Below are positions 39,525 through 47,236 of a stretch of DNA of 64,000 bases, piece after piece. Each line of letters begins with the position of its first letter. Positions within the stretch are counted from its first letter, which is position 1. The translations under genes were made by a program, and so were the position numbers. This DNA is from DASPSM01 sp963800135 (GTDB lineage Bacteria; Planctomycetota; Planctomycetia; Planctomycetales; Planctomycetaceae). Under the pieces are notes generated by a model. That model had not been told where the DNA came from. It did not search any database and saw only the letters and a list, made by a program, of their open reading frames with translations. The stretch lies in assembly GCA_963800135.1 (NCBI GenBank), contig CAWCZR010000004.1, positions 1,240,001 to 1,304,000 on the forward strand. The letters run 5' to 3'.

Positions 39525-40025
39525 TCAGCGGGACTTCGCCGCAGCCCGCTTTGCCCGTCGCCACTCCCAAGGTGGCTCGGGATGAGGATCAGCCCACAAG
39601 CCGCGTTGATGCTCGCGAGCGTCGTTCTCCGCGGCGGTGAACTCGCCAGGCTTGTCGTATTGGACATAACGCCAAGCGAAGCCATCGCTCACCATCTCCA
39701 TGTTGATGAAGCGATCGGCCAGATAAATTCGTCCTACTTCGCGCTTGTACCGATCAACGTCGATGACCTCGAGGCGGATCGTCTGCCGGAACACTTTGCC
39801 GGCGAGATTCTCGCGGGACCTTGTGCCGAACGCTTGGCCCTTCTCGGGGGCATCGATGCCAGCCAAGCGAATCTTGTGTTGGACCTTGGAGTCGTCGAGG
39901 ACAGTCAGCGTATCGCCATCAGCGATCGCGACGACGCGGCCGGTCAGCTCGTAATGCGGCTTGGCGGCAAGAGCAGTTGTGGCGATCGCCAGCAAGACAA
40001 CAGTGACGGCCAGACGGCGGCTCAC
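39525..40025 (-). CDS. exported thermonuclease-like (SNase-fold) protein
   Basis: A GTG start at 40025 gives a signal sequence (RRLAVTVVLLAIATTALAA) and a mature OB-fold nuclease of about 145 residues. SNase features are visible: VVAIADGDTLTVL, IRLAGIDAPEKGQAFG, and the Arg/Glu-bearing DRYKREVGRIYL with a C-terminal ENDAREHQRGLWAD. The start codon overlaps the previous stop (GTGA). It would cleave nucleic acid outside the cytoplasm. A nuclease exported from an integrative element is plausible cargo. Confidence 0.85.
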   Translation of the reverse strand: MSRRLAVTVVLLAIATTALAAKPHYELTGRVVAIADGDTLTVLDDSKVQHKIRLAGIDAPEKGQAFGTRSRENLAGKVFRQTIRLEVIDVDRYKREVGRIYLADRFINMEMVSDGFAWRYVQYDKPGEFTAAENDAREHQRGLWADPHPEPPWEWRRAKRAAAKSR

Positions 40026-40233
40026 TCGATCGGCTCGCCGAGGGCCATCTCGTGCAAGCTGTCGTCGCCAGCCCACTCCGCCCACTGGCGCGAAGGTGTC
40101 GGGCCATTGCGTACAGATCGTCTCGATGTGACTCCGGTGTTTCAGGGTTGTCACGACGGGCAATGATGCGCCGGTATTCCTCAACGATGGCGACGGAATC
40201 GAAAGTCTGGACTTGGTGGGCCCTGCGCTCCAT
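40022..40233 (-). CDS. small element protein, about 70 residues (one frame break)
   Basis: The frame opens MERRAHQVQTFDSVAIVEEY at 40233 and reads DDLYAMARHLR. A missing base near 40095 then separates it from RQWAEWAGDDSLHEMALGEP, which ends at 40022 with a TGA overlapping the thermonuclease GTG. The overlap and continuous chemistry support one gene. No family is recognised. Confidence 0.5.
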
Positions 40234-40313
40234 CTTTGCCGTTCTCCGTAACAGCCATGGTGGAAAATCCGTTGGGTCTAATGATGCCCGCAGGTTAGCC
40301 GGGATTCAAGCGC

Positions 40314-40442
40314 CTACGATTCTGCGGGGAGCGGTGTCACCTGCCCAGCCTCTTTGCGACCGAGGCCCGACGCGGCGTGCAAGCGATTCAATCGCGCCTC
40401 GTTGGCCTGCCACTGGGATTCGAGGGAGTCGCGGTCCGTCAT
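40314..40442 (-). CDS. micro-protein with WQANE motif, 42 residues
   Basis: ATG at 40442 opens MTDRDSLESQWQANEARLNR, followed by HAASGLG and a short polar tail. The core WQANExxLNRxxAxxGL recurs in the 71-residue protein at 42007-42222, so both belong to one small helical family. It overlaps the end of the preceding membrane-protein frame. Confidence 0.5.
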   Translation of the reverse strand: MTDRDSLESQWQANEARLNRLHAASGLGRKEAGQVTPLPAES

Positions 40443-40710
40443 CGGTGCGGATCCTGATCTTGGACACCGGATGGCGCGGCCAACGCTGGACGGACGGCGG
40501 CGTTGGAGGGTCTGGAGGAACAGCCCCCCAAAAGATGCCCGAATCATGCATCCCCTTCTGGTACTCGGGGCCTTTCTCCGACTGTTCGGCGTTTCGGCGA
40601 GCATCCATCACTTCACGTATCGATGGCGCCAAGACGGCCGCGCTAATGACAACGGTGATGATCAAAACAATTTTGACGTACCCTGTCGGCAATCTGGGGC
40701 GATTACGCAT
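40439..40710 (-). CDS. small single-span membrane protein
   Basis: The start at 40710 (MRNRPRLPTGYVKIVLIITV) gives one membrane helix (about residues 11-30) and a soluble tail with a Pro-rich WGAVPPDPPTPPSV. The frame as given runs on to 40306, but a one-base loss would end it at a TGA overlapping the next ATG (40439), matching the coupling seen across this array. The end is therefore an estimate. Confidence 0.45.
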
Positions 40711-40788
40711 CTTTGCGGCTCCGGCGCTCCCCTTCGGTCGGCCGATCGGAAAGGCGGAGCGGGTTCGGGTCCGCAATCCGGTGGAACT

Positions 40789-40989
40789 TCATCGCGAGAG
40801 CAGCGACGGCCCTGAGGGCGTCGTTTGTCGCGACAGCCAGCGGCACGCGAGGTCGGCTGACTGCGTGCCAATGAGGGCTAGGTTTTGCGTTAACCAATAG
40901 AAAAGCAGCGCAAGGACCGCCGTGATCGCCAGCCACAACAGGAGCCACATCAGAAAAGCCTTCAGGGATCGCGTCGGCTTCTCAATCAT
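40789..40989 (-). CDS. small membrane protein, 66 residues
   Basis: MIEKPTRSLKAFLMWLLLWL begins at 40989. A membrane segment spans about residues 11-32 and a polar tail follows. Its ATG overlaps the stop of the 29-residue gene upstream (ATGATTGA), showing coupled translation. The function is unknown. Confidence 0.5.
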   Translation of the reverse strand: MIEKPTRSLKAFLMWLLLWLAITAVLALLFYWLTQNLALIGTQSADLACRWLSRQTTPSGPSLLSR

Positions 40990-41071
40990 CGGCACCCTTC
41001 GGCTGCACAAAAAGTCCTACGACTGCGCCAATCGCGCCGCCAATGATGGGTGATACGAGAACTCGTTTCAC
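40982..41071 (-). CDS. 29-residue membrane micro-protein
   Basis: A GTG start at 41071 follows GGGAGG. The product is nearly all one glycine-rich membrane helix (SPIIGGAIGAVVGLFV) with a basic N terminus and acidic C terminus. The strong ribosome site and overlap with the next gene support translation. Glycine-zipper-like helices of this kind occur in holins and small toxins; that role is only a suggestion. Confidence 0.5.
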   Translation of the reverse strand: MKRVLVSPIIGGAIGAVVGLFVQPKGADD

Positions 41072-41189
41072 GGCGACCTCCCGTTGATCGGCGTCATTTC
41101 GCGGCGGTTATAACGCGAAAAACTCACGCCCGCTCATGCCGCGATTGTACCGGGAGCGGGGGGCTTTGGTGGTCAGTCACTAGGCGGGC

Positions 41190-41396
41190 TCAATCTGCCG
41201 CCGATTCCACCGAGAAGGTGCGGCCAATCCCCTTGAACGCCGGTGGCAATTTGCGGATCGCGGTGCTCGCCTCCTCGTATGTCACGAAAAGGCCAGCGCT
41301 CTCGCGGGGCGTGATCGTGCGAACGCCCTCACCGTTTGCTGCGCTCAGCCAAAACATGCCGCCGGTGCGGCTCGTTAGCTTGACCACGAACCTCAT
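41190..41396 (-). CDS. small hypothetical protein, 68 residues
   Basis: The start at 41396 (MRFVVKLTSRTGGMFWLSAA) gives a compact alpha/beta protein ending TFSVESAAD. A longer frame to 41534 reads as non-coding upstream. It resembles small phage proteins of unknown role with a TYEEASTAIRKL helix. Between 41397 and 41825 I find no other supported gene. Confidence 0.45.
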   Translation of the reverse strand: MRFVVKLTSRTGGMFWLSAANGEGVRTITPRESAGLFVTYEEASTAIRKLPPAFKGIGRTFSVESAAD

Positions 41397-41825
41397 GCCC
41401 TTGATTGTACCGGGAGCAGCAAGTTGATGTACCGGGTGGTGTCCGTGTTTGAAACCGGGTTTTTCGCGTTTGGCACGGGAGTTCAGGCCGCAACGGTGCC
41501 GATGAAGAGTTAGGTGGTTGCGCTTTCGAGACACGCCGTGTCACTATGCGGCGTGTTTTTTTTGCGCGCTAAGGTTTGCAGACGGTCACCCGGCGGCCCG
41601 GACATTTTCAGTCCCGTACGAATTCTGCTTACGCGCCATGCCGTGTTGGGCGACTAGAATCCGCCTGCCATGCCCTTCGTCGTTCAAGCAGACTTCTCGA
41701 CGGGCGACAGCCGATGGTTGTCGCCCCCACGCCGCGCGGGCCGCAGTTGAGGCCATGCGCGGCAGCGACCAGGCGAACGGCGTTAGGCTCTCTGTCGAAG
41801 CAGCCGACGGTGGCGTGCCGTCCGC

Positions 41826-41985
41826 CTAGCGTGGCTCGTATTGCCCCCCACGCAGCGAATGGAAGCCGGGCGACTGTACCTTGCGAAAGTCGGGCGTGCT
41901 GTCCAAGTCACCTGGCCGGGCCCTCATCCGCTCTTCGGGAGAGAGCGCTTCCCACTTTAAGCGGGCCTCGCGGATCGTCGCTCAT
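41826..41985 (-). CDS. micro-protein, about 53 residues (one frame break)
   Basis: ATG at 41985 opens MSDDPR. After a missing base at about 41966 the frame reads ARLKWEALSPEERMRARPGD and ends FHSLRGGQYEPR at 41826. The chemistry and array position support it. No family is recognised. Confidence 0.4.
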
Positions 41986-42006
41986 GCCGTCATTCTAGGC
42001 GGCGAA

Positions 42007-42222
42007 TCACGCCATGCCCGACCACTTCCGCGACTCGGCATCGGCGGGACGTCCAAGCCCGAGCTGCCACTCGATGGTGTCCTGCTCGCCTTCCAGACGC
42101 TCAGCGTCCGCGGCGTGCATCTCGCGGTCAAGGCCGGGCATTGCGGCTATGCGATTCAGCTCGCGCTCGTTGGCTTGCCAGCGGGCATCGAGGGCGTACG
42201 GGTCGAGAGATTCGGTGTCCAT
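42007..42222 (-). CDS. micro-protein with WQANE motif, 71 residues
   Basis: MDTESLDPYALDARWQANER begins at 42222 and continues LNRIAAMPGLDREMHAADAE. It shares WQANExxLNR and the following Gly-Leu with the 42-residue protein at 40314-40442. It is probably a helical protein. The role is unknown. Confidence 0.5.
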   Translation of the reverse strand: MDTESLDPYALDARWQANERELNRIAAMPGLDREMHAADAERLEGEQDTIEWQLGLGRPADAESRKWSGMA

Positions 42223-42270
42223 GGCGCATGGCATGAGCGACAAGGCGGCCGAAAACAAGAGGTGTCAGTC

Positions 42271-42384
42271 TCAACGCCGTAGCGAAATGCTCCAGCCAGT
42301 GAGAAAGTGGATCACCCAATACACCGTTAAGATGACCGCGGGGAAATACGCGATTGAGAAAAGCCGCTCGCTGAGTGCTTTCAT
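42271..42384 (-). CDS. 37-residue membrane micro-protein
   Basis: ATG at 42384 follows GAGGATCAAGG. MKALSERLFSIAYFPAVILT runs into one membrane helix ending HFLTGWSIS. It is another small membrane protein in the minus-strand array. Confidence 0.45.
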   Translation of the reverse strand: MKALSERLFSIAYFPAVILTVYWVIHFLTGWSISLRR

Positions 42385-42596
42385 TATCCTTGATCCTCCC
42401 TCTTCAGGATAATTCGCCGCCCAGCCTTCATTGGCGGTCGAAAACTGCAGTTTTCAACCTGACCGCGTTGATTTTCGACAACACGACGTCAGGCTTGGCG
42501 TGCTCAGCGTCGCTGGGGTGGCCGCGATGTCCATCTCCCCCGCGTGCTCGATGGAGCACGGGCCGCGGGGCTGTTTTTGGAACGGGCTTGGGCGCT

Positions 42597-42839
42597 TCAC
42601 CGATTGCGGCGGCCGGCCACTGACTCGCGACGGGATGCCCTGGGATGACGAACCGAACGCCGAGAAACCGATTCATCGCGCGGCTCCGCGAGCGTACGAC
42701 GGACACCGGGAGGCAGCCAGTGTGACTCGACCGGCTCGCCGTGGTCGCGCCATTCTTTGGCGCTCCACGTCGCCTGAATCTCCCGGCAGCGCTCGCGGAT
42801 CTCTTCAGGGCTCGGGAGATGGTTGGGCTGCTCCGACAT
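42597..42839 (-). CDS. small element protein MSEQPNHLP type, C terminus uncertain
   Basis: The frame opens at 42839 with MSEQPNHLPSPEEIRERCRE and continues IQATWSAKEWRDHGEPVESH, a pattern common in small planctomycete phage genes. After about residue 50 the sequence turns low-complexity and Arg/Ser-rich, so a frame break near 42690 is likely and the given end may be wrong. It heads the minus-strand array and faces the plus-strand leader at 42878. Confidence 0.45.
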   Translation of the reverse strand: MSEQPNHLPSPEEIRERCREIQATWSAKEWRDHGEPVESHWLPPGVRRTLAEPRDESVSRRSVRHPRASRRESVAGRRNR

Positions 42840-42877
42840 CGCGAGCGAAATTTAGCAAAACGAAAGGGACGTTGAAC

Positions 42878-42916
42878 ATGGCGAAGGACCATCTCCCCGC
42901 GGCTGCGACTAGGTAG
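42878..42916 (+). CDS. 12-codon leader peptide overlapping a terminator
   Basis: ATG at 42878, preceded by AAAGGGA, encodes MAKDHLPAAATR. Its last codons lie in the 5' arm of the terminator hairpin at 42896-42949, an arrangement that resembles attenuators. The downstream gene starts at 42963. Whether it is translated is unproven. Confidence 0.35.
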   Translation: MAKDHLPAAATR

Positions 42917-42949
42917 CCTTTGGGTTATCGACGCAGCCGCGGGCTTTTT
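42896..42949 (+). terminator. rho-independent terminator / possible attenuator
   Basis: CCCGCGGCTGCG and CGCAGCCGCGGG form a perfect 12-bp stem around a 24-base loop, followed directly by GCTTTTT. A related hairpin with the same ACCATCTCCCCGCGG lead-in occurs at 43251. Confidence 0.7.
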
Positions 42950-42962
42950 GGAGAACACACCG

Positions 42963-43154
42963 ATGCCACGTGAACCGCGATGGGCGAACGACGCGACGCG
43001 ACGAGTCGCACATGGGCTCTTGAAGCTGTGCCAGCCGGCGGCCGAGCCCAGCGATCAAGAGCCGATCGACTGGCCGCAGGTCATCGCGTGGCTGGAGCGT
43101 CAGCGCGACGCGGCGATTCGGAAGCGGGACGCACGGAGGCGACCGAAGACCTAG
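42963..43154 (+). CDS. small element protein, 63 residues
   Basis: MPREPRWANDATRRVAHGLL starts at 42963, thirteen bases after the terminator T run. The protein is basic with a PIDWPQVIAWLERQRD helix. Its end is followed by the second terminator. No family is recognised. Confidence 0.45.
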   Translation: MPREPRWANDATRRVAHGLLKLCQPAAEPSDQEPIDWPQVIAWLERQRDAAIRKRDARRRPKT

Positions 43155-43250
43155 GGGGGGTCGGCCCGATGGGGTGGGTCGCCGGCTTTTGCTAGCTGGC
43201 CCAGAAATGACCAGCGCAATACACCGCGCGCCACCCTGTTTGAACCATCT

Positions 43251-43290
43251 CCCCGCGGTTCTAACGGACGGGGGCCGCGGGGTGTTTTTT
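43251..43290 (+). terminator. rho-independent terminator
   Basis: CCCCGCGG and CCGCGGGG pair, then TGTTTTTT. It insulates the following TIGR04255 cassette from upstream transcription. Confidence 0.75.
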
Positions 43291-43390
43291 GACTCGCACG
43301 AATTGACTCGGATGCGACAATTAAGGAATATGCCCCACATTGTGGCTCTCCGCGACGTAGGGTTGTGCGGGGGACGCCCATAGGTTCCGA

Positions 43391-44243
43391 ATGAGCGGCG
43401 AATCGGCAAATCGCGTGAGTAAAAACGTCCCTGCGGTCGACTACGCGAACCCCCCCGTTGTCGAAACCATTCTCGGCATTCAATTCGAGCCGCTCCGTGA
43501 ATTCTCGAATGCCCACGGCGGCCTCTTCTGGGCCCAACTCGACAACAACCAATGGCCGAGCGTTACCGATGCGACTCCGTTGGAGGCCCAGTTTGAGCAT
43601 TTAGCCGAAACAGAGAAATGGGTGGCGCCAAGTTTCGCCCTCCGAGTTGCTGAAAATTTGCCATCGCGCCTGATGATCCGCAACAAAGACGATGATCGGC
43701 TCATTCAACTCCAAAACGGGCGGCTTCATTTGAATTGGCTTGGCCACGAGGGCGCGGACTATCCGCGGTTTGAGAGAATGCTCGAAGAGTTTCAAGGAAT
43801 TAGCGCAACTCGCAGCATTCGTCAAAGAACGCAACCTTGGGGAACTGCGACCCAATCAATGGGAAGTCAGCTATTTGAACCACATCCCCAAGGGAACAGT
43901 TTGGAAGGACGTAAACGACTGGGGATTTTTTAGGCCACTGGAGGCAGTTAAGCACATTTCTACGAGGGTGCTCCTCGAGACCTTTCACGGAGAATGGCAC
44001 TTCATCATCCCGCCAAACTACGGGAGGCTTCACGTTGAGTGGAGGCACGGTAGGGCAACCAAATCTTCCGAAGAATTGGTCGCGCTGAACCTGACCGCCA
44101 GAGGTCCCATTCGAGTCGGGAAGGAAGGGCCTGGAGTGGAGCACGCGTGGGAAGGATTGCGAGTTGGGCACGACGCAATCGTCTTCTCATTTCGTGATTT
44201 TATGTCGGAACAGGCAAATACCCACTGGGGACTAAAGCCATGA
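43391..44243 (+). CDS. TIGR04255-family protein (one frame break)
   Basis: The protein begins MSGESANRVSKNVPAVDYAN and then shows the family opening NPPVVETILGIQFEPL. An extra T at 43790-43792 shifts the frame after FERMLEEF, and the product continues KELAQLAAFVKERNLGELRP to 44243. The joined length of about 283 residues, with ALRVAENLPSRLMIRNKDDD in the middle, fits this sporadically distributed family of unknown function. The stop overlaps the next ATG. Its position beside attR and its own upstream terminator mark it as the first gene of a cargo cassette. Confidence 0.7.
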
Positions 44244-44686
44244 GCGTGGGATTCGATGAACCAAGCAAAGCGATCACAAAGAGCCCAATCCGATCCCTTC
44301 GGACGGGTGTCGTCGCCAGAGAGGCTTTTGCTACACCTTCGCCCCATCAGTCGGCGCGAGCTGCCGCGATGAATGAATGGAAGTCCTTCGTTCAAAAGCT
44401 AGAACTCTGGACGCTATCGGCCGGAAAGGTTGACGAAGACGGGCTGCAAGAGCCTTCCATGAACGCAATTGGGGCCGCGGCCGAGATCATTGGCACGCTC
44501 CGCAGTCAGCAAGTTAAGCCATTGACGCGGATGGTTGTTGACGGCGCGGGCGGACTAGCCATGAAATGGATCGACGGGGAATCGATGATCTCAATCGAGA
44601 TCGATCAGGACGGCACGTCCGAGTTATTGCAGTTCATGGGAAATCGGCTGGTTTTGCAGACGCGAGTGCCCGGCATTCCGAACTGA
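44240..44686 (+). CDS. cassette hypothetical protein, 148 residues
   Basis: The gene overlaps the TIGR04255 stop (ATGA). A conserved-looking core AAEIIGTLRSQQVKPLTRMV, then GGLAMKWIDGESMISIEIDQ and LLQFMGNRLVLQ, suggests a small alpha/beta domain. No family is recognised. Translational coupling indicates that it works with the TIGR04255 protein. Confidence 0.55.
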   Translation: MSVGFDEPSKAITKSPIRSLRTGVVAREAFATPSPHQSARAAAMNEWKSFVQKLELWTLSAGKVDEDGLQEPSMNAIGAAAEIIGTLRSQQVKPLTRMVVDGAGGLAMKWIDGESMISIEIDQDGTSELLQFMGNRLVLQTRVPGIPN

Positions 44687-44732
44687 AGGCCAATCCTTAA
44701 CGCCGTAGCCGAGTTGCGCGGATTGGTGCCGC

Positions 44733-45176
44733 ATGTCCACTGGTCCGCAGCCCAAGCCGCTTTCGGACGACGAGCTTCTCTTTCGGCGCATTCCGAAGAG
44801 CACGGAGTGGTATCACCCCGGAGAGGATGTGCTCGTCGACGAACAGGCGTTTCGTCCCAGCGACTCGGACACCACGGGGCTGTCGCTCGAGAGGGCACGA
44901 TCGACCGAAAACCCCGAGTTCATGAGCGCAGAGCAGATGGCCACCGGGTCTAATCCGAGCGGATACGTGATCGCCGTTTTGTCAGTGAGAGACCTTCTGG
45001 CCAATGGTGTTGCGATTGAGCCCAGAATCGAAGGCGCCGGGCCAGGGCATGTGGAACTCCCGGAACTTACGCGCAACAGTCGATCGACTTCTCGAGGCAA
45101 AGAGCTGAAGCGAATCCTGTCGCGCGCGGTGATTCGAGTTGAGGACCCTGGGAGCCATGCCGCTGCAGCGTGCTAA
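44733..45176 (+). CDS. cassette hypothetical protein, 147 residues
   Basis: MSTGPQPKPLSDDELLFRRI begins at 44733, 47 bp after the previous stop. Features include RIPKSTEWYHPG, AFRPSDSDTTGLSLERARS and a C-terminal VELPELTRNSRS. The AFRPxxxDTTGLSLxRA pattern suggests a conserved domain that I cannot name. It is the last gene before attR, typical of cargo. Confidence 0.5.
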   Translation: MSTGPQPKPLSDDELLFRRIPKSTEWYHPGEDVLVDEQAFRPSDSDTTGLSLERARSTENPEFMSAEQMATGSNPSGYVIAVLSVRDLLANGVAIEPRIEGAGPGHVELPELTRNSRSTSRGKELKRILSRAVIRVEDPGSHAAAAC

Positions 45177-45225
45177 ATGCGTCAGACCTCATCAGCGAAG
45201 CGTACATATCCCATGCCGACAATAT

Positions 45226-45242
45226 GGGTGTCACTGACACCC
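45226..45242. promoter_or_regulatory. palindrome GGGTGTCA-C-TGACACCC near attR
   Basis: A perfect 8-bp-arm palindrome uses the same TGACACCC octamer that is repeated directly inside attL (29907-29927). It is a candidate integrase or excisionase binding site, or an operator. Confidence 0.5.
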
Positions 45243-45353
45243 GCAAACGGTCATAAACGGCACTTTTCGGGCGTTTGCAGAGAAGGCCGGAAAGAGCCTT
45301 TCGCCCTGGAAAACAAGCCATTTCCCGCAAATCTCTCGTAACGGCCGGTTACA

Positions 45354-45390
45354 ACCAAAACCTGTTGTGCTACCATTACACCATCGGGTA
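45354..45390. repeat. attR: 37-bp direct repeat, truncated 5' half of tRNA-Gln
   Basis: Identical to 29837-29873. It is the 5' half of a tRNA-Gln, without T arm or 3' acceptor strand, and so not functional. The DNA beyond 45390 is the original upstream flank of the tRNA. Confidence 0.92.
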
Positions 45391-45553
45391 GCTCCGGCCC
45401 CGTCCGTCGCGCATTCCGGCGGGGCACCGCGCGGGAAGTTTAAGCGAAGCGCAGCGACCCGGCAAGCAAAAGCTGCCGTCGGCCGCACCGCCGGCGATGA
45501 ATTCTGGTAGCCAGCGACGAATCGATTCCCCACGTTTGGAGGGAGGAGTTGCT

Positions 45554-47218
45554 ATGGGCATCGGGCCGCATCATTCGCTCTGGGCCGCCGCCTTGCTGCT
45601 GGGCGGATTCTGCGCGGTCGCACTCGCACTGGCACAAGCCGCCGACACCATCGGCACAGCCAAGCCCGAAGCACCAAAGACACTGTCGAAAGCGGCGACG
45701 CCACCCGACCTCGACGGCGTCGCGCGAACCATCTTCGCGATCACGGACGTGGTGCTCGACCACCATATCCAGCCTGTGTCGCGTCAGGAGATGATTCTCA
45801 CCGGACTGCGGGGGGCCTTTGCGTGGAAGAACCTGGCAGCGCCCGAACTCAGCCGCCGTGTCTCCAACCTGCGTACGGCAGATGAACTGGCGGCCCTGCT
45901 TAAGGAGCTTTGGCCCAAGCTCACCCAGAACGGAACCTTGCCGTCCGAGGAGGTTGAAAACGCGCTGCTGACCGGTTTGCTGAGTTCCGTGCCCGGCTCG
46001 CCACACATTCTCCCCGCCAAAGAAGTGCGGGTGCACAATCAAATCCAGGCCAATCGCTACATCGGCATCGGCATTGCCATTCGCGTGGACGAGAAAGGCA
46101 AGCTGCCGCAGATCGCCCATGCCCAGCCCGGCGGCCCCGCCCAGATGGGAGGCGTTCGGGACGGCGACTTGATCGAGCAAATCAACCATTCCCGCCTCGA
46201 ACCAAACAGCAAACTGCGCGACGTCGTCGACGCGCTCCGCGGCCCCGAGGGGACTGAAGTCACGATCCAGGTGCGGCAGCCCCAGGCCAAGGAATCGCGC
46301 ACGCTGACGCTCGTCCGCCTGCCGGTGATGTTCAAGTCGGTGCAATGCTCGGAGCACAATTCGGACGACGATCACGTGGTCCTTCTCCACACCAAGCCGG
46401 TCATCGCATACCTCAAGATCAGTTCGGTGACCGCCAGCACGGCCCGCGAGCTGGCTTCGTGGGAGCCTCGGCTCCGCGAGGCGAAGGTGCAGGCGTTAAT
46501 CCTCGACCTGCGAGATACCGGCGGCAGCGACGGCTTCGACAATTATCACGCGGCCCTGCTCTTGGCCGACAGCCTGTTGGACGGGAAACCGCTCGGCAAG
46601 CTGCGGACGCGCGAAGGCACGCGGGAATTCACGGCCGATCGGGAATGCCTGTTCCGCGATTGGCCGCTGGCGATTCTGATCGACAAATACACGAGCGGTC
46701 CGGCCGAGTGGGTGGCCGCCGCCCTCCAGGATTCCGTTGCGGTTTCCGGCAAGCGGCGGCACATCACCATCGTGGGAACTCCCAGCGGCAAGGACGCCTT
46801 TGTGCGCACCGCCTATCCGCTGCCCAGTGGCGACGACTTGATCCTGGCAAACGGCGTCTGGGAACGTCCGAAACACGTCGCAGAGCACAAACAGCGGGTG
46901 CACATCTACGCGAGTCCCGGCGATGGGAGCGACTGGACAATGACCGAGACGGACGCCAAAGGTTCGGCAGACTCGGTGATCCCAGACGCCTACGTGTATC
47001 TCACCGATCCAGAGATCGGCGTCCAGGATCTGCTACTCGCCCCCGTCAAAATGCCGCAGCCGCGCGAGCGAACCGGAAGAGCCTTGCCCCAGAAAGCCCC
47101 GGCAAAGGAAGACAAAGACGGTGTGGTTCGTCGCAGTGCCACCAGTCTCGACGCTTACGAGCAGGCGGCGGTAAGCGAGCTGCAAATGCAGTTCGACCTC
47201 GCTCCCGAAAAGAAATAA
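45554..47218 (+). CDS. exported S41-type (C-terminal processing) protease with PDZ domain
   Basis: The start at 45554 follows GGAGGAG and gives a signal sequence (SLWAAALLLGGFCAVALALA). A PDZ domain lies at about residues 165-255 (AHAQPGGPAQMGGVRDGDLI). The S41 catalytic domain follows, with Ser in DKYTSGPAEWVAAALQ (about residue 391) and Lys in TPSGKDAF (about residue 416), plus ILDLRDTGGSDGF. It should cut periplasmic protein tails. The protein is 554 residues long and unbroken. The intergenic 45391-45553 also carries the ancestral tRNA-Gln upstream flank. Confidence 0.85.
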   Translation: MGIGPHHSLWAAALLLGGFCAVALALAQAADTIGTAKPEAPKTLSKAATPPDLDGVARTIFAITDVVLDHHIQPVSRQEMILTGLRGAFAWKNLAAPELSRRVSNLRTADELAALLKELWPKLTQNGTLPSEEVENALLTGLLSSVPGSPHILPAKEVRVHNQIQANRYIGIGIAIRVDEKGKLPQIAHAQPGGPAQMGGVRDGDLIEQINHSRLEPNSKLRDVVDALRGPEGTEVTIQVRQPQAKESRTLTLVRLPVMFKSVQCSEHNSDDDHVVLLHTKPVIAYLKISSVTASTARELASWEPRLREAKVQALILDLRDTGGSDGFDNYHAALLLADSLLDGKPLGKLRTREGTREFTADRECLFRDWPLAILIDKYTSGPAEWVAAALQDSVAVSGKRRHITIVGTPSGKDAFVRTAYPLPSGDDLILANGVWERPKHVAEHKQRVHIYASPGDGSDWTMTETDAKGSADSVIPDAYVYLTDPEIGVQDLLLAPVKMPQPRERTGRALPQKAPAKEDKDGVVRRSATSLDAYEQAAVSELQMQFDLAPEKK

Positions 47219-47236
47219 GCGGCAACAGGCAGCCCC

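Larger units (their letters stand above)
29837..45390 (+). mobile_element. 15.5-kb integrative element in tRNA-Gln (PICI-like satellite or reduced prophage)
   Basis: Two perfect 37-bp direct repeats bound the element, with the integrase gene just inside the left one. Contents in order: integrase, hypothetical, HTH protein, HTH/HNH locus, P27 small terminase and its neighbours, an ORF broken by an IS630-type element, a minus-strand array of micro-genes including a thermonuclease, and a TIGR04255 cassette. No large terminase, portal, capsid, tail or lysis gene is recognisable. The size and the combination of integrase, regulators, HNH and small terminase fit a phage satellite. The label is inference; the boundaries are directly seen. 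Confidence 0.75.

Noticed and set aside
45354..45390. A second tRNA-Gln gene
   Set aside because: Only the 5' half is present; the T arm and 3' acceptor strand are missing, so it is the attR copy.
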